Assembly (NCBI RefSeq): GCF_900101615.1
Contig: NZ_FMZX01000003.1
Span: 62,001 to 126,000, forward strand
DNA length: 64,000 nucleotides
Reading direction: 5' to 3'
Source: Belnapia rosea
GTDB taxonomy: Bacteria > Pseudomonadota > Alphaproteobacteria > Acetobacterales > Acetobacteraceae
Position numbers and translations under genes: made by a program. The notes under the pieces were generated by a model. The model had not been told where the DNA came from. It did no database searches and saw only the letters and a list, made by a program, of their open reading frames with translations. Positions 47,647 through 55,997 of the stretch are shown here, piece after piece (the first letter of the stretch is position 1; the number at the start of each line of letters is the position of its first letter).

Positions 47647-49712
47647 CCCTGTCGATCGCCGCGACCGACCTTGCCGCCCTGTTCGATGGCATCCCCGCCC
47701 TGCTGGCGATGGAGGGGGTGAATCCCGCCCCGCTCGCGCTGCCCGGCCTCTCGGTCTGGCAGGTCACGCGGCAGGCGGGTGGGCTGCGGCTGCACCGCCC
47801 GGGTAGCGGGGCGGAAGGGCCGGGTGTGCCGGTGCCGGTGCCGCCGGCCTCGGCCCTGGCGGTGGTGACGCCTGATGCCACCCTCGCCGTGCCGCTGCTC
47901 GCCTGGTGGTCCTGTGCCGGACCCGAAACGCCGCCTGTGATCGAGGCCGCCGATGCCGAGGCGGCGCTGCCGCAACTCGCCCGGCTGGCGCTCGCCGCGC
48001 TGTCGCGACAGGCGGCCGCAACGGCGGTGCTGCACCGCGCCCTCGCCGCCGCCCGGCAGGAAGCCGAGGAAAGCCGCGAGGCCATGGTCTCGCTGATCCA
48101 GCACAGCAGCCGCAGCGGCCCTCCGGCAGGCCTCAGCCAGGCCCTGGCGCTCCAGCCCTCGGCGGCCGGCCATGCGGTGACGACGCAGGATGGGCGCCTC
48201 GCCGCCGGGCAGGCGCTCGGCCTCAAGCTCGAGGGGCTGGCCTGCCTTGCCGTGCATGTGCGCGAGGCCCAGGTGGCCCCGGCCGGACTGCTCCGGCTGC
48301 GGCTCTATGGCGCCGAGAGCGGCCGCGTCTTCGGCGCCTGGCTGGTGCCGGGCGAGGCGCTGGTACCAGGTTGGCTGGTGCTCGACCTGCCGGCCCCGCT
48401 TGGCCCGGTGCGGGAGACGGCCTGCCTCGACCTCACCGCCGAGCTGGAGCTGGGGGATGTGCTGGCACTCTCCCTGGACGACCGGCAGACGGCGCCGGAG
48501 CGCGCGCTGGCGGTGCGCGGCGGCCCGGCGCAGGAACGTGCCCTTGCCCTCCGGCTCTGGACCGCGCCCTTCGGCCGCCGCTTCGTCGTCCCGGCCTATT
48601 GGGATGCGGAGGCGATCGGCCAGGCGCTCGCCGCGCCCGGCGTGCCGATGCGGCTGCCCGCCCAGGTCTGGGAAGGCGCGCGCTTCCCGGTTGGCCAGGT
48701 GGATTGGATGGCCCTGGGCACCGAGGCGCCGCGGCTGGTGGCAAGCTTCGGCCCCGGCAAGCAACTGGTCATCGTGCTGCCTGCCGTGCCGGTGAACGGG
48801 CTCGACCTGCTGCAGGCGGAGGTTGCCGTCGCGCGCGGCGATGCCGGCCAGCTCGAGGCCGCGCTCTGGCTGCAACCGGATGGCATGCCGCTGGCGCTCG
48901 AAAGCGATCTCGTCCTCGATGGGCCGGAAGCGCGCTGGAGCGGCTGGCGCAGCGCCGGGGCAGAGGGGGGGCCGCTGCTGCTGCCCCTCGCCCTGCCGTT
49001 GAACGCGCCACGCAGCATGACGGTGGTGCTGGTGCTGCGCCATGCCGGACAGGTGCCGGGCCAGCCCCTGCGCGTTGAATGGTCCGACCTGCTCGGCTTC
49101 CGTGACCTGTGCCCGCCTCCCGTTCCGGCGCCGCGCCAGCCGCTGCCCGCCCCGAAGCCGTCCGCGCCGATCCGCCCCGCCCCGCCTCCGCGGGCGGCGG
49201 GTCCGGTGCCCGTCGCACCGCCGAAGCGCCCGGTCGCCGCCACCGCCAGCCAACCCGCCCCTTCCGGCCCAAGTGCGGCCATCGTCCGGCTGCAGGAGTA
49301 TTTCGTCACCCCGGATGGCGGATATCGCCATCTCGATATCTGGCTGGAGGGTGTGCTGGCCGGGCCGCGAAGCTGGCCGGTGCTCCGCTTCAAGCTGGCG
49401 CTTCGCGGCGAGGGGCCGGTGCTCGAATTCCGTGCCCGCGAGGGCTGGCCCACCATGTTCTCCACCTGGCCCAGCGCCGAGGCCGATAGCTGGGGGCCCT
49501 TCCTGCTGGTGCGCGAGGGTGACCTCGCCGGCGAGGCTTTCGACCGCCTGCCGCAGGAGCGGGACCGGCACATGCTGGCCGCGATGGTCCGGCTGCTGCC
49601 CGACGCCGTCGCCCGCGCGGTACGGGAAGCGCCCCAGGCGGCGGCAGAGGAGGCGCTGTGGTTGCGCCTCGCCCGCCGACTGGCCGACGCGATGAAGGTG
49701 CCGGCAGGCTGA
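47643..49712 (+). CDS. Uncharacterised 689-aa protein linked to the glycosyltransferases
   Basis: ATG 47643 overlaps the glycosyltransferase stop, so it is made from the same message. No signal peptide or membrane helix is evident. The N-terminal about 490 residues are beta-rich with repeated Leu/Val/Gly patterns. A proline/alanine linker spans about 490-545 (units such as PPPVPAPRQP). The C-terminal about 140 residues hold GGYRHLDIWLEGVL and GWPTMFSTWP, which look like a conserved small domain. It may belong to DUF6212, a Rhodospirillales-restricted family, but I hold that loosely. Function unknown; a carbohydrate-related role is inferred from position. Confidence 0.65.
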   Translation: MTLSIAATDLAALFDGIPALLAMEGVNPAPLALPGLSVWQVTRQAGGLRLHRPGSGAEGPGVPVPVPPASALAVVTPDATLAVPLLAWWSCAGPETPPVIEAADAEAALPQLARLALAALSRQAAATAVLHRALAAARQEAEESREAMVSLIQHSSRSGPPAGLSQALALQPSAAGHAVTTQDGRLAAGQALGLKLEGLACLAVHVREAQVAPAGLLRLRLYGAESGRVFGAWLVPGEALVPGWLVLDLPAPLGPVRETACLDLTAELELGDVLALSLDDRQTAPERALAVRGGPAQERALALRLWTAPFGRRFVVPAYWDAEAIGQALAAPGVPMRLPAQVWEGARFPVGQVDWMALGTEAPRLVASFGPGKQLVIVLPAVPVNGLDLLQAEVAVARGDAGQLEAALWLQPDGMPLALESDLVLDGPEARWSGWRSAGAEGGPLLLPLALPLNAPRSMTVVLVLRHAGQVPGQPLRVEWSDLLGFRDLCPPPVPAPRQPLPAPKPSAPIRPAPPPRAAGPVPVAPPKRPVAATASQPAPSGPSAAIVRLQEYFVTPDGGYRHLDIWLEGVLAGPRSWPVLRFKLALRGEGPVLEFRAREGWPTMFSTWPSAEADSWGPFLLVREGDLAGEAFDRLPQERDRHMLAAMVRLLPDAVARAVREAPQAAAEEALWLRLARRLADAMKVPAG

Positions 49713-49779
49713 AGGATTGTTGAGGACCACGTCGGTGCCGGCTTGACGCCAACGGTTGGGCCTTGGAAATCTCCGCCTC

Positions 49780-51081
49780 ATGCAGAACGCCCTCGCGCCC
49801 GATGTCCTGGTGATCGGCGGTGGTCCCGCCGGTTCGACCGCCGCCGCGCTGCTGGCCCAATCCGGCCGGCAGGTGACCCTGGTCGAGAAGGAAAGCCACC
49901 CGCGCTTCCATATCGGCGAGAGCCTGCTGCCAAGGAATCTCGACATCCTGGAACGCCTCGGCGTGCTGGAGGCGGTGCGCGGCATCGGCGTCCACAAGCC
50001 GGGGGCGGAATTCGTGTCCGACCGCACCGGGCGCAGCTGCGCCTTCCCCTTCGCCAAGGCACTCGACCGCCAGCGTACCCATGCGTGGCAGGTACGGCGC
50101 TCCGAATTCGACCGCCTGCTCTTCGCCAACGCGGCCCGTCTGGGCGCCACGACGATGGAGCGCACCCGCGTCACCGACATCCAGTTCGCGCCGCCCGGCG
50201 AGCGGGCCACCGTCACGGCGCAGGGGCCGGACGGACAGGCGATCAGCATCCGCCCGCGCTACGTGCTGGACGCCTCGGGGCGGGACACCTTCCTCGCCGG
50301 CCGCCTCAAGGTGAAGAGCAGCAACAAGTACAACAACACCGCCGCCAGCTACGCCCATTTCCGCAATGTCGAGCGGCGTGAGGGCGAGCTGGAGGGCTAT
50401 ATCAGCATCCACCTGGCCGAAGACGGCTGGTTCTGGCTGATCCCGCTGCCGGGCGACGTGATGAGCGTCGGCTTCGTCGGCAACCAGGCGGCGTGGAAGG
50501 GGCGGCAGGGCAGCGCAAGCGACCTTCTGCTCCAGCGCATCGCCTCGAGCCCGACCGTCGCAGCGCGGATGCGGGGCGCCGAGATCGCCTCCGAGGTCTA
50601 TGCCACCGGCAACTACAGCTACCGGGCACGGCAAGGGAATGGCGAGGGTTACCTGATGATCGGCGATGCCTATGGCTTCGTCGACCCGATGTTCTCGACC
50701 GGCGTGCTGATGGCGATGACGGCCGGCGAGCTGGGTGCCGAGACCGCGCATTGCTGGCTCGATGATCCGGCGCGGGGCCAGCGCATGGCCGAGCGCACGA
50801 ACCAGGAGCTGGCCCGCGCCATGGACCGCATCTCCTGGCTGATCTACCGGATCAACGACCCGGTTATGCGCTCGCTCTTCATGGCGCCGAAGAACACGCT
50901 CTGGATGCGGGACGGCATCATCAACATGCTGGCCGGCAACCTCCGTGGCTCCTGGCGCGCGGCGGTGCCGATCCTGAGCTTCAAGGTGGTGTACCACACG
51001 CTGTCCGCACTGCACCGCGTCGGGCTCGGCCCCGCCATGCCGGAGAAGGGCCCGCCGCCCGCCCTTGCCGCAGCGGAGTAG
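49780..51081 (+). CDS. Flavin-dependent halogenase-like oxidoreductase
   Basis: 433 residues from ATG 49780; a TTG 24 bases earlier is less likely. FAD-binding GGGPAG (13-18), HIGESLLP (44-51), DASGRD (164-169) and, importantly, WFWLIP (217-222), which matches the WxWxIP signature of flavin-dependent halogenases. GDAYGFVDPMFSTGV (295-309) is the FAD-contact motif of the CmlS-like branch. Not every WxWxIP protein halogenates; some are epoxidases or geranylgeranyl reductase relatives. It needs reduced FAD from a partner reductase. The aryl polyene cluster lies 1.8 kb downstream, and the related pigment xanthomonadin is brominated. Confidence 0.82.
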   Translation: MQNALAPDVLVIGGGPAGSTAAALLAQSGRQVTLVEKESHPRFHIGESLLPRNLDILERLGVLEAVRGIGVHKPGAEFVSDRTGRSCAFPFAKALDRQRTHAWQVRRSEFDRLLFANAARLGATTMERTRVTDIQFAPPGERATVTAQGPDGQAISIRPRYVLDASGRDTFLAGRLKVKSSNKYNNTAASYAHFRNVERREGELEGYISIHLAEDGWFWLIPLPGDVMSVGFVGNQAAWKGRQGSASDLLLQRIASSPTVAARMRGAEIASEVYATGNYSYRARQGNGEGYLMIGDAYGFVDPMFSTGVLMAMTAGELGAETAHCWLDDPARGQRMAERTNQELARAMDRISWLIYRINDPVMRSLFMAPKNTLWMRDGIINMLAGNLRGSWRAAVPILSFKVVYHTLSALHRVGLGPAMPEKGPPPALAAAE

Positions 51082-52071
51082 CTACTCCGTCGTCGCCAGC
51101 CAGGCTTGGCCCGCCGCCTCGGCGCCCGAGGGCAGGGGCGCCTCCGGCGACGCCATCCAGGCGAGGGCATCCCCGGCCGCCACCGCCCGCTCCTTGTCCC
51201 GCAGCAGCAGGTGGTGGCCTTTCGGGTAGAAGCCGAGGCGGACCGGCGCCGCCGGGTCGAAGGTTCGCAGCAACCGGCGGACCGGCCCCTCGGGCACGAT
51301 CCGGTCCTCTCCGCCATAGAGCACCAGCGTCGGTGCCCGCAGCCGCGGCGCCGCCTCCAGCGCCCGGTCCATCAGCTCGACCAGTCCATAGACGAGATCG
51401 ACGCGGAAGGTCCGCGCGGTCAACGGGTCGGAGGACCAGCGGCGCATGGCCTCGGGATTGTCGGTGGGCGAGAAGCCGGGCGCCGAGCCGCTGAAGCCGA
51501 CAGCCGGGATGGCATGGGCCGCGATTTCCAGGGTCTGGCGGGCGAAGGCGCCCATCGCCGCCCGCCCTCGCACCCCCGGCGCCAGCAGGATGAGCCCGGC
51601 TACCGGCGGCGGGTCGGCCGAGGTCGCCGCGACCAGCGCCACTGCAGCCCCCATGCTTTCGCCGGCGAGGAAGACCGGCACGCCCGGATAGCGCGCGGCC
51701 AGCAGGCGCGCGACAGCCGTGACGTCGGCGACCAGCGTTGCCGTTCCTGGCCAGTAGCCCCGATGCGGCGCGGCGCCAAAGCCGCGCTGGTCATAGGCGA
51801 AGACGGCCACGCCCTGGCTGGTGAAAAGGGGGGCGGGGATGTCGAAGAAATTGAAGGAGTAGTCACCGAAGCCGTGCAGGCCGAGCAGGACGGCGCGGGG
51901 CGGACCCTCCGGCAGCCAGGAGGTATAGGGCAGCCGCGCCCCATCCGCGGTGACGAAGGCCTTGGTGCCGATGGCCGGTGGCCGGTCGGGCAGGCCGGCC
52001 GGGATCACCACGGGCGTGCAGCCTGTGGCCCCGAGCAGGGCCAGCAGGCAGAGCCGCCGCGAGGCCGCCAT
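51082..52071 (-). CDS. Alpha/beta hydrolase lipoprotein (monoglyceride-lipase/lysophospholipase-like)
   Basis: 329 residues from ATG 52071. Signal peptide with lipobox ATGC, so it is probably membrane-anchored. Hydrolase motifs are LLGLHGFGDYS, GESMGAA (nucleophile serine), and a late acid/histidine pair (GGEDRIV, KGHHLLL). The fold and the HGFGDYS opening resemble monoacylglycerol lipases. It abuts the FAD enzyme gene with no gap, the two stop codons being adjacent on opposite strands. Substrate unknown. Confidence 0.87.
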   Translation of the reverse strand: MAASRRLCLLALLGATGCTPVVIPAGLPDRPPAIGTKAFVTADGARLPYTSWLPEGPPRAVLLGLHGFGDYSFNFFDIPAPLFTSQGVAVFAYDQRGFGAAPHRGYWPGTATLVADVTAVARLLAARYPGVPVFLAGESMGAAVALVAATSADPPPVAGLILLAPGVRGRAAMGAFARQTLEIAAHAIPAVGFSGSAPGFSPTDNPEAMRRWSSDPLTARTFRVDLVYGLVELMDRALEAAPRLRAPTLVLYGGEDRIVPEGPVRRLLRTFDPAAPVRLGFYPKGHHLLLRDKERAVAAGDALAWMASPEAPLPSGAEAAGQAWLATTE

Positions 52072-52080
52072 GGCTGGCAA

Positions 52081-52287
52081 TCACTCCGTGCGCCGCTGCA
52101 TCCAATGGCCGGCCCGCTCCAGCGCCTGGCCCGTGGAATTCGCCGCACGGCCGAGCGCCTGGCCGGTCTGCGTGCCCGTGCGGTCGATCGCCTCGCCGGC
52201 CCGGGTCGCTGGCTGGCGGCTCTGGCAGGCAGCGGCGGCCAGCAGGCAGAGCGTGGCCAGGGCCAGGCGGCGGAGAGGGGCGGACAT
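52081..52287 (-). CDS. Small predicted lipoprotein, 68 aa
   Basis: From ATG 52287 (GGGAG upstream): signal peptide MSAPLRRLALATLCLLAAAA then lipobox cysteine (AAAC). The mature part has repeating TGQALxRA-like helical units, which suggest an amphipathic helix. It resembles entericidin-type or other small envelope lipoproteins only loosely. It lies 9 bases upstream of the hydrolase gene on the same strand, so the two may be co-transcribed. Confidence 0.6.
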   Translation of the reverse strand: MSAPLRRLALATLCLLAAAACQSRQPATRAGEAIDRTGTQTGQALGRAANSTGQALERAGHWMQRRTE

Positions 52288-52400
52288 GGGCTCATCATCT
52301 CCCACAGGACGATGCCGATGGGATATGGCCTGCCCCGGCTGGTGGCAAGGCCGCTGGCGCTCCGCTAGCTTCAGGCCGGACAACAGGGAGAACGTCACCC

Positions 52401-52787
52401 ATGATGCTCCGTCGTTTGGTCTTCGCCGGCGCCGTCCTGGCGCTTGTCGGCTGTGCCCGCACCGTGCCGATCGAGCAGGGCGGCGGCGAGTTCGTCGGCC
52501 AGGGATCGCTGGCGCAACGCGCCGCGGAGATCCGCCGGGCCGGGGCCGGCCTCGGCTGGATCATGCAGGATCAGGGGCCGGGACTGATGCGTGGCACCCT
52601 GAATCTCAGGACCCATCAGGCCGTGGTCGACATCCCCTACGACACGCGGCGCTTCAGCATCCGCTACGCCTCGAGCAGCAACCTCGAATACAATGGCGGG
52701 ACCATCCACCGGAACTACAACAGCTGGATACGCAACCTGCAGAACGCCATCCTGGTGCAGTCGGGCGCCAATCCCGGCCGCTCCTGA
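52401..52787 (+). CDS. Hypothetical lipoprotein, 128 aa
   Basis: ATG 52401 with GGGAG about 12 bases upstream. Signal peptide and lipobox ALVGC (cysteine near residue 19). The mature domain is alpha/beta with RGTLNLRTHQAVVDIPYDT and NGGTIHRNYNSWIRNLQ. No family recognised. It is convergent with the aryl polyene operon and ends at the palindromic element at 52794. Confidence 0.65.
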   Translation: MMLRRLVFAGAVLALVGCARTVPIEQGGGEFVGQGSLAQRAAEIRRAGAGLGWIMQDQGPGLMRGTLNLRTHQAVVDIPYDTRRFSIRYASSSNLEYNGGTIHRNYNSWIRNLQNAILVQSGANPGRS

Positions 52788-52793
52788 CGCTTG

Positions 52794-52840
52794 GAGCATA
52801 CCCAGGTCGGATGGGACCATCCGATCGGGGTAGTTTGCTC
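52794..52840. repeat. Large intergenic palindrome, copy 2
   Basis: Core arms TCGGATGG (52807-52814) and CCATCCGA (52817-52824) around a 2-base loop, with outer arms GAGCA (52794-52798) and TGCTC (52836-52840). The right half, CATCCGATCGGGG then TTTGCTC, closely follows copy 1 at 22113-22159 (CATCTGATCGGAG then TTTGCTC). It sits between convergent genes, as copy 1 does. Confidence 0.65.
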
Positions 52841-52856
52841 GCCTGAACAACGCGCT

Positions 52857-53594
52857 TTAGCCGAGGCCGCCGGAGATGGCGATCGCCTGGCCGGTGATGT
52901 AGCCGGCCCGGTCGGAGGCGAGGAAGCCGACGAGGTCGGCTACTTCCTCCGGCCGCCCGGCACGTTTCGCCGGGACGAGCTGGGCGATGCGCTCGCGCGG
53001 CATCGCCGCCGCCACGGCGGGGCTTTCGATGATGCCGGGTGCCACGGCATTCGCGGTCACGCCGCGCGAGGCATATTCCAGCGACAGCGTCTTCACCGCC
53101 CCGATCAGCCCGGCCTTGGCGGCCGCGTAATTCGCCTGGCCGCGATTGCCCATGAGGCCGCTGATGGAGGAGATGGCGATGATGCGGCCCCAGCGCGTGC
53201 CGATCATCGGCAGGATCAGGGGGCGCAGCGCCGCGTAGAAGCCGTTCAGCGAGACATCGACGACGCTGCGCCACTGCATCTCGCTCATCCCGGCGAGCGG
53301 GGCGTCGTCATGCGTGCCGGCATTGTGGACGAGGATCTGCACCGGCGCCGGCTCCAGCAGCGCCTCCAGCACGGCCGCGGTGGCCGGCATGTCGGTGAGG
53401 TCGGCGGCGAAGGCGCTGGCGCGGCCGCCAGCCGCCCGCAACTCCCTGGCCAGCGCCTCGGCGCGGTCGAGCCCGGCATGCGCGTGGATCAGCACCTCAT
53501 GCCCCTCGGCGGCCAACCGGCGGGAGATGGCGGCGCCGATCGGGCTGGCGCCGCCGGTGACCAGGGCGCGGCGCCCGGGGGAAGCTTCGGTCAT
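52857..53594 (-). CDS. 3-ketoacyl-ACP reductase of the aryl polyene cluster (FabG/ApeQ-like)
   Basis: 245 residues. TGGASPIG (13-20) for NADPH, SSIS (142-145), Y156 and K160 (YAAAKAG) for catalysis, plus a C-terminal TGQAIAISGG. Reduces the 3-ketoacyl-ACP made by the ketosynthase pair. Last gene of the minus-strand operon, with its start overlapping the upstream hotdog gene (ATGA). Confidence 0.9.
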   Translation of the reverse strand: MTEASPGRRALVTGGASPIGAAISRRLAAEGHEVLIHAHAGLDRAEALARELRAAGGRASAFAADLTDMPATAAVLEALLEPAPVQILVHNAGTHDDAPLAGMSEMQWRSVVDVSLNGFYAALRPLILPMIGTRWGRIIAISSISGLMGNRGQANYAAAKAGLIGAVKTLSLEYASRGVTANAVAPGIIESPAVAAAMPRERIAQLVPAKRAGRPEEVADLVGFLASDRAGYITGQAIAISGGLG

Positions 53595-54010
53595 GGGATG
53601 ATCACCGCTGCCTGGCCGCTCAACAGGCTCCGCCCCTCGCCTGCAATCTCGAAGCGGTAGATGAAACCGCCTGCCTCGGCGACCAGCGCCACCGCCTCGA
53701 TCCGCAATGGCCCGGCGATGGTGTCGAGCCGTGCCGTGCCCATCCGCACGTCGCGCAGGCTGCTGACGAAGCCGGCCCGCTGCGGCACGCCGCCGGCGCT
53801 GAGCGCGCCGTGCAGGGCCATGGCCTGCAGGGCGAATTCGAGGCCGCAGACCGCCGGCAGCATCCCGCCGCGCCGGAGCGGGTTGCTACCCAGGGCATGG
53901 CTGTCCGCCTCGCAGAGGATGCGCTCGGCATCCCAGGACAGGGCGCGGTCCAGCAGGCACATGGCGCCCTGGTGCGGCACCAGCGCCGCGATGGCCTCGC
54001 GGTTCAGCAC
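53591..54010 (-). CDS. Hotdog-fold 3-hydroxyacyl-ACP dehydratase (ApeP-like)
   Basis: 139 residues with a GTG start at 54010 that overlaps the chain-length-factor gene by 7 bases. The opening LVPHQGAMCLLDRALSW gives the histidine at residue 13 and the LLD typical of FabZ-like and ApeP proteins. In aryl polyene synthesis this type of protein dehydrates 3-hydroxyacyl-ACP intermediates to build the conjugated chain. The operon holds a second, shorter hotdog protein, as known APE clusters do. Confidence 0.85.
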   Translation of the reverse strand: MLNREAIAALVPHQGAMCLLDRALSWDAERILCEADSHALGSNPLRRGGMLPAVCGLEFALQAMALHGALSAGGVPQRAGFVSSLRDVRMGTARLDTIAGPLRIEAVALVAEAGGFIYRFEIAGEGRSLLSGQAAVIIP

Positions 54011-54795
54011 GGAGCGAGATCGAGGGCGAGATGCATGTCGGCGGAGAGCGCCAGGCCGATCCGCGCCGGCCGCCGCGCCGCCAGCGCCCGCAGCAGGGGC
54101 AGGGCGCGGGCGGCCGGGTTGCCCTCCGCCAGCGCGTCCAGCGCATCGGCGGGTGCCGGCGCCGGCGCCGGCTCGGCGACGTGACGCAGCGAGAGCCGGG
54201 CCAGCGCACCCTCGGTCGGCGCCGGCCGCAGCACGAGCGCGGTGCCGAAGCCGGGCCCGGTCGGCCGAACCGCCGCGAGCGGCGCCGGCAGCGGCAGGTC
54301 GTAGGCGCAGAGCAGTACCGCCGCCCCGCGTGCTGCGACCGCGATGCCGGCGGTCAGCAGCCCGGCGGCGAAGCTGCCGTCATGCCCGCCGAGGCTCACC
54401 GAAGGGGCGACCGAACCGACGGCGATGTGCCAGTAGCCCGCCGCCGAATTATGGACCGAATTATGAAACTGCGTCGGCGAGAGGGCGATGCTTCCCGGCG
54501 CGTGCAGCGCCTCCAGGATGCCACCCACCACCGCGCCGTCGCCATTGCTGCTGGCGAAGACCGTCTCGAGTGCCGCGCGGTCCGCGATGCCCGCCGTAGC
54601 CTCCGCCGCGACGGCCAGCGCCAGGCGCACCGCCGGGCTGGTCCGGCGCCGTTCGGTGGGCGGGAGCAGGGGAGGAGGGGGCGGCACGACGTCGCCCGGG
54701 CTCCAGGGTGCCGTGCCGGCCAGGGCCGCCTCGCTCGCCGCCCAACCCGGCAGGCCGGAACCAAGGACCGCGACCCCGCAGATCCAGCAATTCAC
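54004..54795 (-). CDS. Beta-ketoacyl synthase-like chain length factor (ApeC-like)
   Basis: 263 residues from GTG 54795, overlapping the ketosynthase stop (GTGA). It carries the ketoacyl-synthase N-terminal-like fold of PF13723, with SPTQFHNSVHNSAAGYW and VAPSVSLGGHDGSF but no active-site cysteine. This matches chain-length factors that pair with the condensing ketosynthase next to them and set polyene length. Confidence 0.82.
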   Translation of the reverse strand: MNCWICGVAVLGSGLPGWAASEAALAGTAPWSPGDVVPPPPPLLPPTERRRTSPAVRLALAVAAEATAGIADRAALETVFASSNGDGAVVGGILEALHAPGSIALSPTQFHNSVHNSAAGYWHIAVGSVAPSVSLGGHDGSFAAGLLTAGIAVAARGAAVLLCAYDLPLPAPLAAVRPTGPGFGTALVLRPAPTEGALARLSLRHVAEPAPAPAPADALDALAEGNPAARALPLLRALAARRPARIGLALSADMHLALDLAPC

Positions 54796-55997
54796 GCCGC
54801 CCGGCCGATCACCAGGCAGCAATTACTGCCACCGAAGCCGAAGGAATTGCTCGCCACGCGCCGCAGCAGCCGCACCGCATTGGCGGTGGCGACGGCGCTG
54901 CGGAATTCCGGGTCGGGCATGCTGACGCCAAGGCAGCCGGGTACCAGCCCATCCTCGAGGCAGAGCATGGCGATGACCGCCTCCACCGCGCCGGAAGCGC
55001 CGAGCGCATGCCCCGTCCAGCCCTTGGTCGAGCTGCAGGGGGTGCCGTCGCCGAAGAGGTGGTGCACGGCCCGGTCCTCCATGGCGTCATTGGCGCGGGT
55101 GCCGGTTCCATGGAGGTTGACATAGTCCACCTCGCCCGGCGTCAACCCCGCCGCCGCCAATGCCGCCCGCATGGCGCTGACGGCGCCGAGCCCCTCCGGG
55201 TGCGGGGAGGACATGTGGTGCCCGTCGCTGCTCGCGCCCGCGCCGAGGAGCAATGGCGCGCCGGGCGGGCCGTCCTCCGGCCGCATCAACAGGACGAGGC
55301 CGGCCGCCTCGCCGATGGAGATGCCGTCCCGGTCGGCGGCGCAGGGCCGGGTGGGGCCGCCACGGCTGAGCAGCTCGAGGGCGGTGAAGCCGTGCAGGGT
55401 CAGCCGGCAGAGGCTGTCGACGCCGCCCGCCACCACCGCGTCGGCGACGCCGGAGGCAATCAGCGCGGCGGCCTCGAGCATGGAGCGTGCGCCGGAGGTG
55501 CAGGCGGTGGAGATGGCGAAGGCCGGGCCGCGCAGGCCGAGCCGGGCGCGCACATAGGCGGGCAGACTCTGCAGATCATGGGAGCCGGCATAGTTGAAGC
55601 TCGCCGGCAATGCGCCTGCGGCATCGCGCTGGCGATAGGCCTGCTCGGTCTCCTCGATGCCGGCGGTGCTGGTGCCGAGCACCACCGCCACCCGGTCCGG
55701 CCCATGCCGCGCCGCGGCCACCGAGACCGCCTCGGCGAAGCCGTCGCTCCGCAGGGCCATCTCGGCCAGGCGGTTGTTGCGGCAGGCGAAGCCGGCGAGC
55801 TCGGGCGGCAGCTCGACCGCCTCCACCTCCGGCACTTGGCCGACCCAGATATCCTCCGGCCCGCCCGGGAAGGCGCTCGGCCGGAGCCCGCCCTCCCGCG
55901 CATGCAGGGCCCGGCGCAGCGGCGCGATGCCGGCGCCGAGGGCAGTGACGGTGGTGGCAGCCGCGAGGCTCAGCGGCCAGAGGCGCGTGTCAGGCAT
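54792..55997 (-). CDS. Beta-ketoacyl-ACP synthase (ApeO/ApeR-like)
   Basis: 401 residues. Complete Cys-His-His triad: C166 (STACTSGA), H296 (NLHGTGT) and H330 (GWTGHALGASG). FabF-like condensing enzyme for malonyl-ACP extension; the gene pair with the chain-length factor resembles type II polyketide synthases. The start lies 8 bases inside the exporter gene. Confidence 0.92.
   Translation of the reverse strand: MPDTRLWPLSLAAATTVTALGAGIAPLRRALHAREGGLRPSAFPGGPEDIWVGQVPEVEAVELPPELAGFACRNNRLAEMALRSDGFAEAVSVAAARHGPDRVAVVLGTSTAGIEETEQAYRQRDAAGALPASFNYAGSHDLQSLPAYVRARLGLRGPAFAISTACTSGARSMLEAAALIASGVADAVVAGGVDSLCRLTLHGFTALELLSRGGPTRPCAADRDGISIGEAAGLVLLMRPEDGPPGAPLLLGAGASSDGHHMSSPHPEGLGAVSAMRAALAAAGLTPGEVDYVNLHGTGTRANDAMEDRAVHHLFGDGTPCSSTKGWTGHALGASGAVEAVIAMLCLEDGLVPGCLGVSMPDPEFRSAVATANAVRLLRRVASNSFGFGGSNCCLVIGRAA

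Noticed and set aside
47580-50249. An 889-residue minus-strand frame across the unknown 689-aa gene
   Set aside because: It is a mirror of the plus-strand gene, which has a coupled start and protein-like composition; the minus frame has neither.
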